64,000 nucleotides of DNA from Acephala macrosclerotiorum (taxonomy: Eukaryota; Ascomycota; Leotiomycetes; Helotiales; Mollisiaceae). The notes below the pieces were generated by a model that saw nothing but the letters and a program-made list of their open reading frames with translations, made no database searches and was not told the origin of the DNA. Shown here in pieces: positions 11,700-23,864 of the stretch (the stretch's first letter is position 1; each line of letters opens with the position of its first letter). The stretch is taken from positions 372,001 to 436,000 of the forward strand of contig MU119207.1 of assembly GCA_014904845.1 (NCBI GenBank), given 5' to 3'. A program made the position numbers and the translations under genes.

Positions 11700-13895
11700 C
11701 TAGCTAACATTGTTCAGCCTACGTCGGGAGTAGTCAACCCATTCTCCTAGTAACTACTCGCACGAGGCTCTCCAACCTGCATACGCGCGGAATCAAAGAG
11801 TCGTTACACCACCGCGTCGAGAGCAACGACCACAGTCTCCAGACGACTACGTATACGAGGCCCCACAACCTGCTTATGAACAGCACCAACGTGTCGCTAC
11901 ACCTCCTCCACATCTGCGTGGCCGTAAGTTTCCGTAGTAGCACCTGCATCAGCAGTAATGTTCCTCTGCTCTGCCGGACAAGCTAGGCCCTCACGAGGTT
12001 GCTCAACGGTAAACACCTCCTCGAATCGTTCGCCGCACTCCTCCAACAATTCGGCAAAACCTCCCAGAACGATCCTAAAGAGCTTGCCTACACCCAAAGT
12101 GTCGAAACCCGCACTTCTTGGGGACTCGCACATCACCAAGAGCCAAAAGATACACACTTTCTGCATTCAGCCAGGCAACCTTGTCAAGTGAGTGGCCTTG
12201 CGCCCCATATCCATCCTCTCAAGACCCCAAGAATACCTGAAATGTTTTGAGCTGGGAGTTCGTTGTCTCAATCCTATATTTAACGCGAGCGGGTATATCT
12301 TATTATCAAGCCGCCATCGTTACAAATCCCAAATCATTGCTAATTGTGTTGAAGGATGTCCAATAACTCTACCTGAGAATGCTGGCTTGGTCTGGCAAGA
12401 TCTAAAAGCACGAGATGATACCGATCTGAGGTTGTTCTGCCCGCAACAAGGTCGTTCAAAAGCGATACGAGCCTGGGACACCTCAAACAACCAGGCCCCT
12501 CGCACCAACGACCTCGCAAGCTTCTCGATTAATAGCAATCCTTCTTCCCTCTGTCAAACTCAACCACGAACCTTCACACCTACCGAAAAGGAGAAGGGAT
12601 CTTCCCAGCGTGTTGTCGGCCGCAAGAAGGACCACAACGGTTACCAGGGAATCTCTTCCAGAAGTCCCAGCAGTCAACAGTGAGCAGCTCCAACATGACG
12701 AAGTCCCATTTATTGTAAGCAGCGACATGGCAAAGACAATGTCTGGGTAGTGTGGTCAGTAATTAAAACATACGACCCTTGTCGACATCTGGAAAACATG
12801 CTGGCATCATTAACTCACCTACGGACTTCATACGATAAAGGAAGACGCGCCGCTGTTTGAGAAAACTGTACAGAATCATCTCTATACTCGATTTTTTTAA
12901 TTGATCGACTTCTCTAAACACTATCAGCTGGCCAACGCCTTGAGCAGAGTTGTATTCAGCGTGGACATTCGCCCATCTCACAGCTCTCCGAGAAGCATGG
13001 TAAAGGCTGCCAACACTTCATCTCACCAAGGTTCTGCATCTAGCAACACACGAAAAAAGCAGAATCAGCACCTGGGAAGTATATCGTGTTATCCACCAAA
13101 GAAGCGACGGCGGGGAGAGCCGATGTCGAAGGATACAAAAGCAACCACGCTATGAACGCTTGGCTGCCACTAGGCAGTTACCTTTCCTGGCACCTCTAGC
13201 CTCAAATTTCGAAGGACTAAAGGATCGATAGTCTAAACTTTCATGGTTTGTATTCACACTGAAAATCAAAAGCAAGGTATGTTTACAGTTCTGTTGTACA
13301 CCGCTCTCAGTTGATCTCGAAACCCGCTAACGGCAATGTATTCAGGCTTTAGCATCCCGTGGCTACGGATCCGCCCTCACTGGCTCCCGCAGGCCCTATG
13401 AGTTACCCAAGATAAGAGTGCCTACTTGACTTCCGCCCTCTACTTCTTGAACTCGGAGACGAACGAATATACCTTGGTTGAGTAGCAGTTTCGATGAACA
13501 AGAATTTAAAGACGGTATAGCAGGCGTTCATCGATGACAAGCGACCGCACGGTGCTGGGCCCGAATATTCCAAGGATACTTGAGCGGAGTATCTGGAGCA
13601 TGGAGAGATTGATACTTGGCGAAGACAGGCAGCGGCAGGTAGGGTAGAAGAAACACCGCTTACGTCCTCTACCAATAATCCCCTGATAAGGTTGGGAAGG
13701 GTGAGTCGTCTGGTTTGGACATACTGTTTGCCAAACCATCGGCTAATACTCTCAGTTGTTCGTCAGCGTGAAAAAGCCAACATCAACCGATTGGACAGCA
13801 GCGATATTGGCGGAATGGAGATGGACGATGTACTGAAATCGGAGGAAGACGACGCTGACGACATCGATCATCGCCTTTTCTCAACTGAACTGTAG
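11700..13895 (+). pseudogene. Decayed multi-exon hypothetical gene(s)
   Basis: Pieces with coding character and fungal splice signals line up on the plus strand but cannot be joined into one open frame. About 11745-11925 reads YSHEALQPAYARNQRV and a related YEAPQPAYEQHQRVATPPP, ending at a GTAAGT. About 11990-12185 contains LLESFAALLQQFGKTSQNDP and ends at a GTGAGT donor. About 12353-12720 runs from a TTGAAG acceptor through LPENAGLVWQDLKARDD and then changes frame near 12640 to ESLPEVPAVNSEQLQHDEVP. About 12770-12850 contains RHLENMLASLTHLRTSYDKG before a TGA that could derive from CGA. A last exon at about 13756-13895, after CTAATACTCTCAG, ends DADDIDHRLFSTEL-stop. Proline/Gln-rich and acidic composition suggests a disordered nuclear protein. 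It may be one broken gene or two. No family recognised. Confidence 0.35.
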
Positions 13896-15900
13896 TTGTG
13901 GAGAATATAGTATGATCTATTTACATGATGGAACATCAATGCGACTCATTCAATGTCATGTAACTGGGAGCATGTTCATACGCTATGGAATCGACCTTTG
14001 GTGTATAGCAGCTGCTAGTCCCAATGGACAGATGTCGTTCTTCTTATAGATTTAGCTGTCATGGAAACGGAGACGATGAATCCATTTGTGCACCTTTCAT
14101 AGAGATGAAAAAGAGAGGCTCTGTCTGATCTTCTGAATGGAGCTTGGCAACTGTGCCTCGCGGTTTAACTTCATGGATGCAATCAGCAGAAGCTCAAGTG
14201 AGTTTTGTAGAAGTGGATGTTTGGAGAATGAACTCGCGTCTACTTTCCAAGAAGTTGAATGTAATGGAGTTGAACTAGCATTGTTATTAAAGAGCCTTTG
14301 TAGCTTAAGTGTCGAAACTGAACCCTAAATCAACCAGCCTGCTCTGTCTTCCGGCTCATCATTGATGCCCGTTATTCCACGTGGTCACAAAAGCCCTTCT
14401 GGGAGTGAAAGAGCAAACCAGAATTCAATTTCATCATATACTCCATATGTTCTTCTCTTCCGCTCGCGCTGTTCTATTTTATACCCAGATTTTCACTACA
14501 ATCTCAGACGACAGTTAAGCCCACCAAAGTCCACTTCCGTCTTTGGACCTGAGCAGTCGCTGCTCTAACCTGAGCCGAGCCCTAGGTCCTGAGCACGCTA
14601 GTGAGTCAACTAGACCACGCTTAAAGGGCCTCTTTCTAGCTCTCTCTAGAATCGGTTACAGTTTCTATATTATCTATATATAGAAATTTGCAAATCCTAT
14701 TGCTTGTAGCATAGCCACCTCTTTGAGCCTATCAACATATCGTAATGGTGGCCCTTCTCGCTCCCCTGTCACACTAAACACTAAACTGCTGCGGTTATAG
14801 CACAGATATCTAGTGGAAGGCGCCTGTCACTTGTCCGTAAATTTAGCAGGCGTTAGCGCATTCTTTGGAGCATAAAAGAAGCACTTTCCTAGCTAGCAAT
14901 ACAGCCAATCTTCTGGCCCACGCTCGTCGCGACACATGGACTTGTGATGCTTTCTCTTCTAGAACATTCCTACATGCAATGCTGCAATGACATAATCCTA
15001 AGTTTTGCCTCATTGGCTCATAATAGCATCTGCCCATAGTTTTCGCACCACAGGCCTGGCCTTTCATCACACGAGGACGGGTTACTTTATTCTTCTTTGA
15101 TAGGATGATATAGTTTTATATCTATTTTAATAGACAGAGAACGAAACCCCCTCGGGAACTTGAGGTTTGGACCTCAGTTTTCTAGGGGTTTTTGTTTTAT
15201 ATTGATATTTCGGGCGCCGAATCTCGGACCGCGTGCTCTCAATTATAGTACAACAATTGAGAATGCTCCGACCTGTGATCCAGATAAGGTACCTATGTCA
15301 CCCTGTCAATACAATACTTCAAAAGCGATCACTCTAAGTTGTAGTCTTATAAACCAGCAAGGACCAACATGCTTGCAGCTATGGGGCAAACATCAATGCT
15401 TTGGGACTATAAATAGTGCCTCCCAGAAGGCTAGAGGGGTTCAAATTTGGCTCCCCGCTGCTTCCAAAGGAACTGGTTCGGGTCCTCAGTTGTGCATTTC
15501 GTCCTCGTCATCGAAGCCGTGTATTAATCCACCATTCTCTACGCTATGAGTAGCTGCTTGTAGCGAATTGTTTGGCAAGGTGGGATTGTCGTATTACGCT
15601 CGCATGTAAGTTCCTAGCTATGCGCCTTCGTATCGAGCAGCATTGAAGCAACAGTCCCGGAGGAGTCTATTCAGGGTGCGGCCCAGCGTGCTCCATATCT
15701 GACTGAGGGGTGAAGTGATCCTGAATTGTTTTGTTGGCATTAGCAATTCGGTTTAGAGATTGCCATTTCTTTCCTCGATCTTTTATTGGTGTTAATAGCT
15801 CAAGAAATGCAAAAACAATCAGCTTGAGCATTAATATGTTAAGCAAGGCGGAATGACTCCGTGTTGCGAGATCGTTTCCTGGGAGTAAAAAAGGAAAAAG
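13896..15900. other. Gene-free region with repeat-like debris
   Basis: No credible coding sequence. A tRNA-like relic (about 14545-14625, minus) and a nested hairpin (15144-15191) are visible and described under findings. AT content rises towards the AT-rich block that follows. Confidence 0.4.
15144..15191. other. Nested inverted repeat
   Basis: Outer arms AAACCCC (15144-15150) and GGGGTTT (15185-15191) enclose a perfect inner stem, TGAGGT (15161-15166) and ACCTCA (15171-15176), with a TTGG loop. It could be the end of a small foldback element or a structured RNA; no gene is adjacent. Confidence 0.5.
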
Positions 15901-15904
15901 GACT

Positions 15905-16525
15905 TCAAATTTAGTAGAAAACCATTTTCTATTAGAAAAATTTCCGAAATTCTTTTTAAATATAAAATTATAAAAATATAATTATTTTTCGAAAGTAATA
16001 ATAAAGCGGTTTTATAATTATTCGCTTTTAAAAAGTTTTTAAAAGTCGTTAAATCGTTTATATTCGTAATTTAAATTAAATATATATATTTTTTATATAT
16101 TATAAAAAATAAAAATAAATTATATTATAATGAATTTAAATTTTGAAATTTTATAATTTAAATTTTTTTTTAAAATTAAATTAAATTAAATTAAAAAATT
16201 AAAAAATCAATTTAAAATATAATACGTAATTATATTTAAAAGTTTTTATTTTAATATTAATAATAAATAATAAATAATATTATAATTATTTAATTATTTA
16301 ATAAATAAATTTTAAATAAATTTTTTTAATATTAATATATAATATTCGTTTTTATATAATATTTATTTTCGTCGATTATAAGTAAAGCGAATAAAAGAAA
16401 TTAACCGACTATTATAATTAATTCGTATAAATATATAATTTTTATAAAATTCAAATTTTTAATTATTATATTTATATTTAATTTTTTAAATTAATAATCG
16501 ATTTTTAAAAGCTTTTTAAAACAAA
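15905..16525. repeat. AT-rich (RIP-type) block 1
   Basis: Base composition falls abruptly to almost only A and T with homopolymer runs, and returns to normal near 16525. No open frame survives. Such islands in ascomycete genomes are usually old transposon copies mutated by RIP (C to T on both strands). No clear terminal repeats were found, so the element class is unknown. Confidence 0.6.
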
Positions 16526-16845
16526 CATCTGAGAACGGAATCAATAGCAGTAAGACGAAGATTACTTCCTCATTACCAAGTCAAGGTGTCAATAATATCT
16601 TATGTTTTATTTCTTATTTCAATACCAAGACGGAATTGAGAGGAGGTCGTGGCAGTGCATATGTTGTATAACGAGATATTATCACAGCGGCACAGCTCAA
16701 TTTAATCGCAGCTGGCAAATCCAGGCGAATCAACGCAAGGCACTAGAGGCAAGTGGTGTCATGACAGACGCCGCATTTGGCCGTATGTGCCTCGGCCTCG
16801 CTGAACGGACGCACATCTACCCCACTCGCCCGATTTAGGCTGACG
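16526..16845. other. Unmutated spacer between AT-rich blocks
   Basis: About 320 bp of normal composition separating two AT-rich elements; no gene seen. Confidence 0.4.
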
Positions 16846-16847
16846 TA

Positions 16848-17591
16848 CCGGGGCCCCTACCTACACTATACTCACTACGAACTTTTGAAAACTACTACAC
16901 CAAAATTTGCTGTTCAAAAGCTTAAAAAAATATTAATTAATTAATAAAATAGTAATATTTATCGATCGCATGCTTTTTTTAATTATATGAAATATATTAA
17001 ATTAATTATTATTATAAAAAAAAAAATTTATTATATTATAGCGCTAATAAGCACGTAATTACGTATAATATATATAGTTTTAAATTTAGTCTTTTTAAGT
17101 TTTTTAGTTTAAAATTGCTTTAATAAAACTTTAATCAACTTTTGAACTCTAATTTCGTAACGTATAAAGTAAATTTGTTAAATTATATGATTTAAATTAT
17201 ATAATTTAAATGTAATTAAATTTTAGTTTTAGTTTTAATTAAAACTTTTAATAATCCGCTTAATATATTTTTTATTATTAATTTTTATTAATAATTTCGA
17301 ATTTAAATATTTTATTAAAAAATTCCAAATGTATATTTTTAATCACGTGGCGAAAAAGATCGATAAAATTATCAATATAAGATTTAAATTCATATTTTTA
17401 AAATAAAAATTTAAAAAAGAATTTAATAAATTCAATTGATTTATTTATATAATTTATATCCAAATATATTATATTTTAAATTTGAAGGCAATCGGATATA
17501 ATATTGCAAATATTTAATTTTTCGAAGTTAAGTTTAAAATCGATGAGTTTTCGAAAGTTCGTAGTGAGTGTAGTGTAGGTACGGGCCCCGG
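16848..17591. mobile_element. TA-flanked TIR DNA transposon remnant (Tc1/mariner-like, RIP-degraded)
   Basis: The two ends form terminal inverted repeats of about 47 bp: the sequence from 16848 and the reverse complement from 17591 both begin CCGGGGCCC and share TACCTACACTA and ACTCACTACGAACTTT. Only about three positions differ, two of them C/T differences of the RIP kind. Each end abuts a TA dinucleotide (16846-16847 and 17592-17593), the target duplication expected of Tc1/mariner elements. The 650-bp interior is extremely AT-rich and has no open frame, so this is either a non-autonomous (MITE-like) copy or an internally deleted, RIP-mutated transposon. It ends about 375 bp before the start codon of the NLR gene and may affect its promoter. 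Confidence 0.75.
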
Positions 17592-17967
17592 TATGACGCC
17601 AGGCAGAAGGATCCAATGCTAGACCGCTTTTTGAGCCGCTCGATCGCTGTCCTTCTCGATTGCATTCTCGACTGCATTCTGGGATTTGCTCGTGTGATCC
17701 GTCATCAGCATTTCAGAGCCTCGCCAGGACTCGGCAGCAAGAACTTTTTCCCAGCTCCACAACACCCTCAAGATTCCTCGATTGCTCGTTGAATCAGTTT
17801 TGTACGATACCCTCATGTTCGAATGCGCGAAATCAGACAATGGATCGGGTGCGTCTTACCGACAACTCCCAGAATTCCTATTCTGCAAACTCGAAGCTAA
17901 CACATGGGTCGCATAGGTCGATCCCTACCTGCAGCGCTCCGCAGCGGGCTTTAGCATACTTGAGCGT

Positions 17968-20900
17968 ATGCTCAGAATTCGTAAAAAAGTCCCAGAAGCT
18001 CCTCTCGATCCAAGAGGACCCCTGGGGTTGAGTGTTCTGCATGCCCCGTCGGAGCCGCTCATCGAATTTGTATTCGTTCATGGCCTGGGTGGTGGGTCAA
18101 AGAAGACATGGACTCACTGCAACGATCTAGACCTATATTGGCCCAAAGAGTGGCTCTCTAAAGATCCTGCCTTCAAGAATGTTCGCATACACAGCTTTGG
18201 ATATGATTCAAATTGGGCAAATACAAAGCCATCCACGAGTACCGTTCACGACTTCGGCCAGTCTCTATTGAACGAGATCATAACATCTCCGCATATGAGA
18301 GGTGAGGAAGAGGTAGGCACACCTTACTACTAGACCCGACGCATGCTAAAAGTGGGATAGAATCCAATAGTAGCAGTCGGGCATAGCATGGGAGGGTTGG
18401 TGATTAAAGAGGTACTTCTTTCTCTTTCCGTCCTCCATTTTGGCTAGCGTTCTAACACTCTTATCTATAGGCCTACTTGTTAGCTCGGCACGATCCAAAT
18501 TGTCAAGAAGTGGCCAACCGTTTCGATACCATGGTTTTTCTAGCGACTCCTCATCGTGGGTCTGATCTTGCTCAGTCTTTGAACAACCTGCTTCGATCTT
18601 CGATAACCCACCAATCTCGAGCGTACATTTCAAATATTGAACGAAATTCCGAGGCTTTGTTGGTCCTCAATGATTCCTTCCGGCACGTGGTCGAGAATCT
18701 CCAGTTGTGGTCTTTTCACGAGACAATTGAGACGTCGGTGGGGCCCCGGAGTACCTTGATAGTGAAGAGGGACTCCGCTGTTCTTGGATACCCCGGAGAG
18801 CACGTCGGGTCGATCCATGCAGATCATCGTAGCGTCTGCAAATTCAAACAGCCATCTGATCCAAACTACATTACGGTTCGAAACTGTTTTGCTGCTATCA
18901 TCGATCGTATTACCAAGAAACGTGCGCCCACTCCTGCTACCAAAATTCAGCCCAAGTATGAAGCTCATGTTTTCCAGTATCCAAACGAAGAATCGAGAAA
19001 ACTCGCAATCAAATGAAACAACTGGAAAGTTACCTCAATATCTTCGAGAAACCGGAAGATGACTTGATCGAGCTTCAGGAGGCGCGAATGAAAGGATCAT
19101 GCGAATGGTTTGCGCAGAAGGACAGCTTTCAAGGTTGGCTAGACCCCGCATCCTCGCATCCTCGCATGTACTGGATCAGCGCAAACCCTGCAACTGGCAA
19201 ATCTGTGCTGTCTGGGTACATCATCGAACACTTAGAGAATTTGAACCTCGAGTGTAGTTACTACTTTTTCCGTCATGGCGACAAAGTCAAATCTTCGCTG
19301 AGTGGATTTTTAAGATCGATTGCGTATCAAATGGCACTCATAAGCGTGGACGTCCGCCAAAGACTAATATCTATGATGGAGCGAGACATTCGATTCGGCA
19401 AGGATGATGAACGAGTCATATGGCGGAAGCTTTTTGGAATTGGGATTTTCCGTGCACGTTTTCAAAATCCCCACTACTGGGTTATCGACGCCTTAGACGA
19501 ATGTTCAAACCCCACTGCATTCTTCCAAATGATCACAAAGATCGAGGAAATCATACCAGTAAAGATCTTGCTCACCAGCCGGAGGACTCCAGAGATAGTT
19601 GTCCAGTTCTCAGAGATCACGAACCGAGACCCTCAGGCAGTTCTGGAGGACGAAATTTCTTCTAGTGACACTATTGGCGACATCACGCTCTATCTGCAAT
19701 CAAACATGGAAAAACTTCCTGTGAGTAGTGTCTTTGCACGCCAAAATCTGCTTCGAAAAATCCTCGAAAAGTCGTCTGGGTGCTTTCTATGGGTGAAGCT
19801 TGTCCTTGAGGAGCTTGGAGGGGCTTTTGGAGAACACCAGATCGAGTCTGTTTTAGAAGAGGTACCTGTGGACATGGACCCTCTTTATATCAGAGCACTT
19901 GCTATAATTAGTCGAAAGCAACCAAGAACGAAGACACTTGCAAAAGCTATTCTCACTTGGACGATGTGTGCGACGCGGCCCCTTACGGTCGATGAATTAC
20001 AGTTTGCCCTTAAGCTTGATATCGGAGACACGATTGAAGCCCTACAGAAAGCGATTGCATCTCTTTGTGGTCAGCTTGTCTACGTAGACAAGCATATGAG
20101 AGTTCAAATGGTTCACCAGACCGCAAGGACGTTTCTACTGCGGAGCGATATAGATTCTGAATTTACCATCAATTCTATACGGAGCCACCTCACCCTAGCT
20201 AGAATATGTCTCACATATCTGAACGGCGATGAAATGAAAAATCCGAGAGCTCGGAAATCCAGCCGAGCTAGCATGGGCCAAAGCAAAAGATCCAGTTTTG
20301 TCGACTACGCGAGCATGTCATTCTCAGATCATATGAGGCAGACATCATCCAACAATCACGAGCTACTTGACCTCTTGGACACATTTTTACGCACCAATGT
20401 CTTGTCATGGATTGAGCATGTCGCACAGACTGGGAATCTGCAAAATCTAACCACAACGGCGAAGATTATGTCCGATTATCTAGTTCGGCAAGCCAAGTAT
20501 TCATCTCCCATGAGCCCAAAGGTTCAACGGGCAAATCTCTGGTCAACAGACTTCATCCGCTTGGTCACGAATTTTGGAAAAAAGCTTCTGGAGTCTCCTT
20601 CCTCAATCTACTGGTTGGTGCCGCCTTTTTGTCCCTCGAAAGCGCAATTTTTATGCAATTTGGCTCAACATCGCGAGGTATAACAGTTGTAGGTTTGTCG
20701 GATTCGGAATGGGACGACCGGCTCGCTTGCATCGAGTACCCTTCAACACAGGCTACGGCTGTAGCTTGTGGTGAGAGCCACTTCGCTATTGGGCTCCGGA
20801 ACGGAGAGGCTGTACTGTGCCATAATTCCACATGTCAAGAGTGGCAGAGACTGCAACACGGAGCAGCTCTCAAATTGTTAGAATTTGACATGTCCGGAAA

Positions 20901-23043
20901 CATTCTTGCCAGTGCCAGTCGGAGAACAATCAAAGTCTGGAAACCTAGTTCGAGGAGTTTATTATGGACTTTTGAGGTTGAACATGATGTTCTAAGTCTC
21001 GTCTTCGCCGAGAAAGATAGTGTCCTTGTTGCTGCGACAAGAGGGAATGGCACGGTTAACTGGGATATTACTACTGGAGAGATTGTGGACAAATGCCATT
21101 GGACTGAAGCCTTCGGTGACGAACGGTTCCGTAGGCCCCCACTGACAGCCGCTTTCTCCCCGGACCTCAGTCTGCTCGCGATTGTTTACCGCGGAAGACC
21201 AATCAGCCTCTGGGATATAGAAAATGAAATTGTGACAGGATTTCTAGGACGCAATATCGACCTCGAAAACCTGGCGATAGGTACCAATACTTCTGTGGCA
21301 TCGCTCGTGTTCAATAGCAACACTAATGTGGGTTTGCTTGTCGCGGCATACGAAGATGGGGATCTTGCTCTATTTGACGCCTGGAACGCAACAACTATTA
21401 AAGTTATCGAGGGCAACGCGCAGATGGTGGCTTGCAGCCCTGATGGCTATACACTTGCAACAGGAAACTCGGCTGGGATGGTGCAACTGTTTAAATTCGA
21501 AACCTTGGAGCTTCTCTATCGGATCAACGCCTTCGACTACGAGGTCAGGTCGCTTGTCTTCAGCAGTGATGGACTGAGGTTTCTTGACGTTAGAGGTGCG
21601 CATTGTAACGTCTGGGGGCCATCTATTTTGGTCCGGAAACTTCAGAAGGATGGAGCAGACGTCATCAGTGAAGGTGCCCTGACCGAGCCTAAGATTGTTC
21701 GTGTGGCGGATATTGACGACGTCGTGGAAATTACTACCTTGGTGTGCGACGAAGCTGGGGATTATTTGTTTTGCGGGAAGTCCGATGGATCTGTCTGCGT
21801 CTACGAAACACGGACAGGAAAGCACTCGTCAACTCTTTACAACCACGCTGATGATATCCCAATCACGTCGTTGTGCTGGGGCGAACGGGGAAGAATTCTA
21901 GTCACCGCAGATGCATCCTCACAGCTCATTGCCAAGCAGCTGGTTTTCAGTACGCAAAGGCGAAAATGGGATATAACCAAGACCTTGATTTGTCACCGGC
22001 TTTCTGTTGCTATTAATCAGCTTGTATTAAATCTGGAGAGTAATCTCATGCTAGTGTCCGCAGATTCTTCCAGGTCGATTTGGAGTCTTTCAACAGGGCG
22101 CCAACTATGTACTTGGCCACCTATGTCGGACATCCCAGACTACTGGATCAGTCATTCTTCCTTGTCGGGCAAATGCATGTCTTTCAGAACCACCAACATA
22201 GCAGTCATTGACTGGAGTACGACTCAAGACTCGGTGTCACTCGATGTAGCCATCCCGTTGAACTTGAATACGGCACCGGATGAACGGATCAAGTCAGTAA
22301 TAGAGTGTGCGAGAGGCCATAAGATCGCAGTTGAGATCTCGAAACAACAGAGGGAGGACTCGACAACAACATTGCTAATGTTTGATGTTGACAAACTTCA
22401 AGAGATCGAAGGATTGGCTCCTGGCGGAGAGAATGCAGTTCTGGGCCCGTTAATTGCACTCCCAGAATTCCTCCCACTTGGACCACACATAGAACACCTA
22501 ATCGGCACATTCAACAATAAACTGGTCTTTCTGGATCGGAATCTCTGGGTATGCTCTGTTGATGTTGATAGGCGCCCGTTGTCTGGCGCACGCGATCTAG
22601 ACAGCGATGAGTCTCGACGTCCGAGCATAAGCCAACGGTTGAATTCTAACGATTCAAGCAACTCGTGGCAAAGACAGGGCCAGGAGACCGGTACTCACGA
22701 TTTTAACTTTGCCAGAAGTCTCAGTTCGAGTCCATTCTCTAGGTCACTCACGACAGAGAGTACCTCTTCGAGAACTGGTTCCATCTCCCCACACACTCCG
22801 AATGTGCTTTCACAAGCGGGGCCAGCTTCGCCCTTCCACTTGGCATATTACTCGAGACACTTTTTTGTGCCAAATTCCTGGCACAGCAGCTTATCATCAT
22901 CATCCGGGCGCAATCTCATCATTCGAGTATCTTCTCGTGGTGATGTGATATTCATCAGGGATGAGGAATGTGCTATAGTGCAGCGTGGCCTCGATTTTGA
23001 AGAACTAGTTCCTTTGCTTGAGTTAACTGAGCTTACAACGTAG
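17968..23043 (+). CDS. SesB-NACHT-WD40 NLR protein (frame-interrupted)
   Basis: Fungal NLR/STAND protein of the class linked to heterokaryon incompatibility and immune-type signalling. Exons 17968-18312 and 18361-18411, then from 18471. The N-terminal SesB-like alpha/beta-hydrolase domain shows VFVHGLGGGSKKTW, nucleophile elbow GHSMGG (about 18376-18393) and the late ADHRSVCKF His motif. The NACHT domain (from about 19013) has P-loop ANPATGKS (around 19184-19207; first Gly replaced by Ala) and Walker B YWVIDALDEC. The C-terminal part (about 20690-23043) is built of degenerate WD40 repeats (IKVWKP, NWDITTGE, ISLWDIENE) with a Ser-rich tail before the last beta strand. Two frame changes occur: near 19005-19015, between hydrolase and NACHT, and near 20630-20640, where the conserved PPFCPxESAIFMQFGS motif is split between frames. 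Each would be restored by one extra base in an A or C run, although an intron (GTATTA at about 18907 to CAG at about 18975) could explain the first. It is either a recent pseudogene or intact with base-calling errors. Confidence 0.8.
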
Positions 23044-23136
23044 TTCATTGGAATGTTTTAAATTCCTTTGGCCGGCAGCGGTCGTGATTGAATAGTATTT
23101 TTAGATATCGAGGGAAGGTCTATATCTAGACAGGAT

Positions 23137-23270
23137 TTTAAAGAAAGAAAAAGAAAAAGAAGAAGAAAAAGAAAAAGGAAAAGGAAAAGGAAAAGGAAAA
23201 GGAAAAGGAAAAGGAAAAGGAAAAGGAAAAGGAAAAGGAAAAGGAAAAGGAAAAGGAAAAGGAAACGGAA
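23137..23270. repeat. (AAAAGG)n microsatellite
   Basis: A purine tract beginning with AAAGA-type units becomes about 15 near-perfect copies of AAAAGG (about 23174-23266), roughly 90 bp after the NLR stop codon. The hexamer is not the usual fungal telomere unit TTAGGG. The fully asymmetric purine/pyrimidine strand can form triplex DNA and could slow or end transcription from either side. Confidence 0.9.
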
Positions 23271-23324
23271 GATAATAGTTGAAAATTGCGATCGTGAATG
23301 CTGACAATAAAATAGTAGATAAGG

Positions 23325-23450
23325 CGAACCTCCCCCCACCCCCCAACGGCGCTGGCGCTAGGAACAGGGCAAAATTCGACTCCTTAACGCTGGCGCATCT
23401 ATTTTGCTAGCGCTTGACACGCGTTGGGGAGGGGGGAAGGGGGGAGGGGC
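23325..23450. other. GC-rich imperfect inverted repeat with C- and G-runs
   Basis: A C-rich arm (about 23329-23346) is mirrored by a G-rich arm (about 23421-23447), with CCCAACG and CGTTGGGG as the inner paired ends. The G-run arm has quadruplex potential. It stands out sharply from its surroundings and may be a foldback element. Confidence 0.45.
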
Positions 23451-23864
23451 TCTTTGGGCTCCCTAGGAGCCGACATAGTCCCCCTAAACACAATCGTATC
23501 GAGTTGACAACTTTCGAACGGCAAAGCTAAATAGGAAGTCAATTATAATTGGTCACTGGAAGGGAAAGCAGGAATGTGGCTAAGCAACCTGAGTAGAGGG
23601 TGCGCAAGGGTGAGGCGAGGGTGAGAAGTGCCTGAGCAGAGCGGCGATACTAACTAACCGCCTTAGAAAAGAATTGGAAAAATTGTCGCCTGAGATTACT
23701 ATAGCAATACAGCCTTATTTCGTTCTCAGGTTGTCTTTTATCATGGTCGCAAAATCACTCAGGATTTCACGACACTTCTCCTGCACTTGCATCTTTCCGC
23801 CAATCGTCTTGATACGCGTTCTAGCTCAACAGTCGTTGCGATGTCGAAGCCAGCTGTTACCGCG

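Noticed and set aside
23137..23270. Interstitial telomere repeat
   Set aside because: The unit is AAAAGG, not TTAGGG.
23058..23346. Phe/Leu/Pro-repeat open frames opposite the purine tract
   Set aside because: They are translations of the (AAAAGG)n microsatellite, not proteins.
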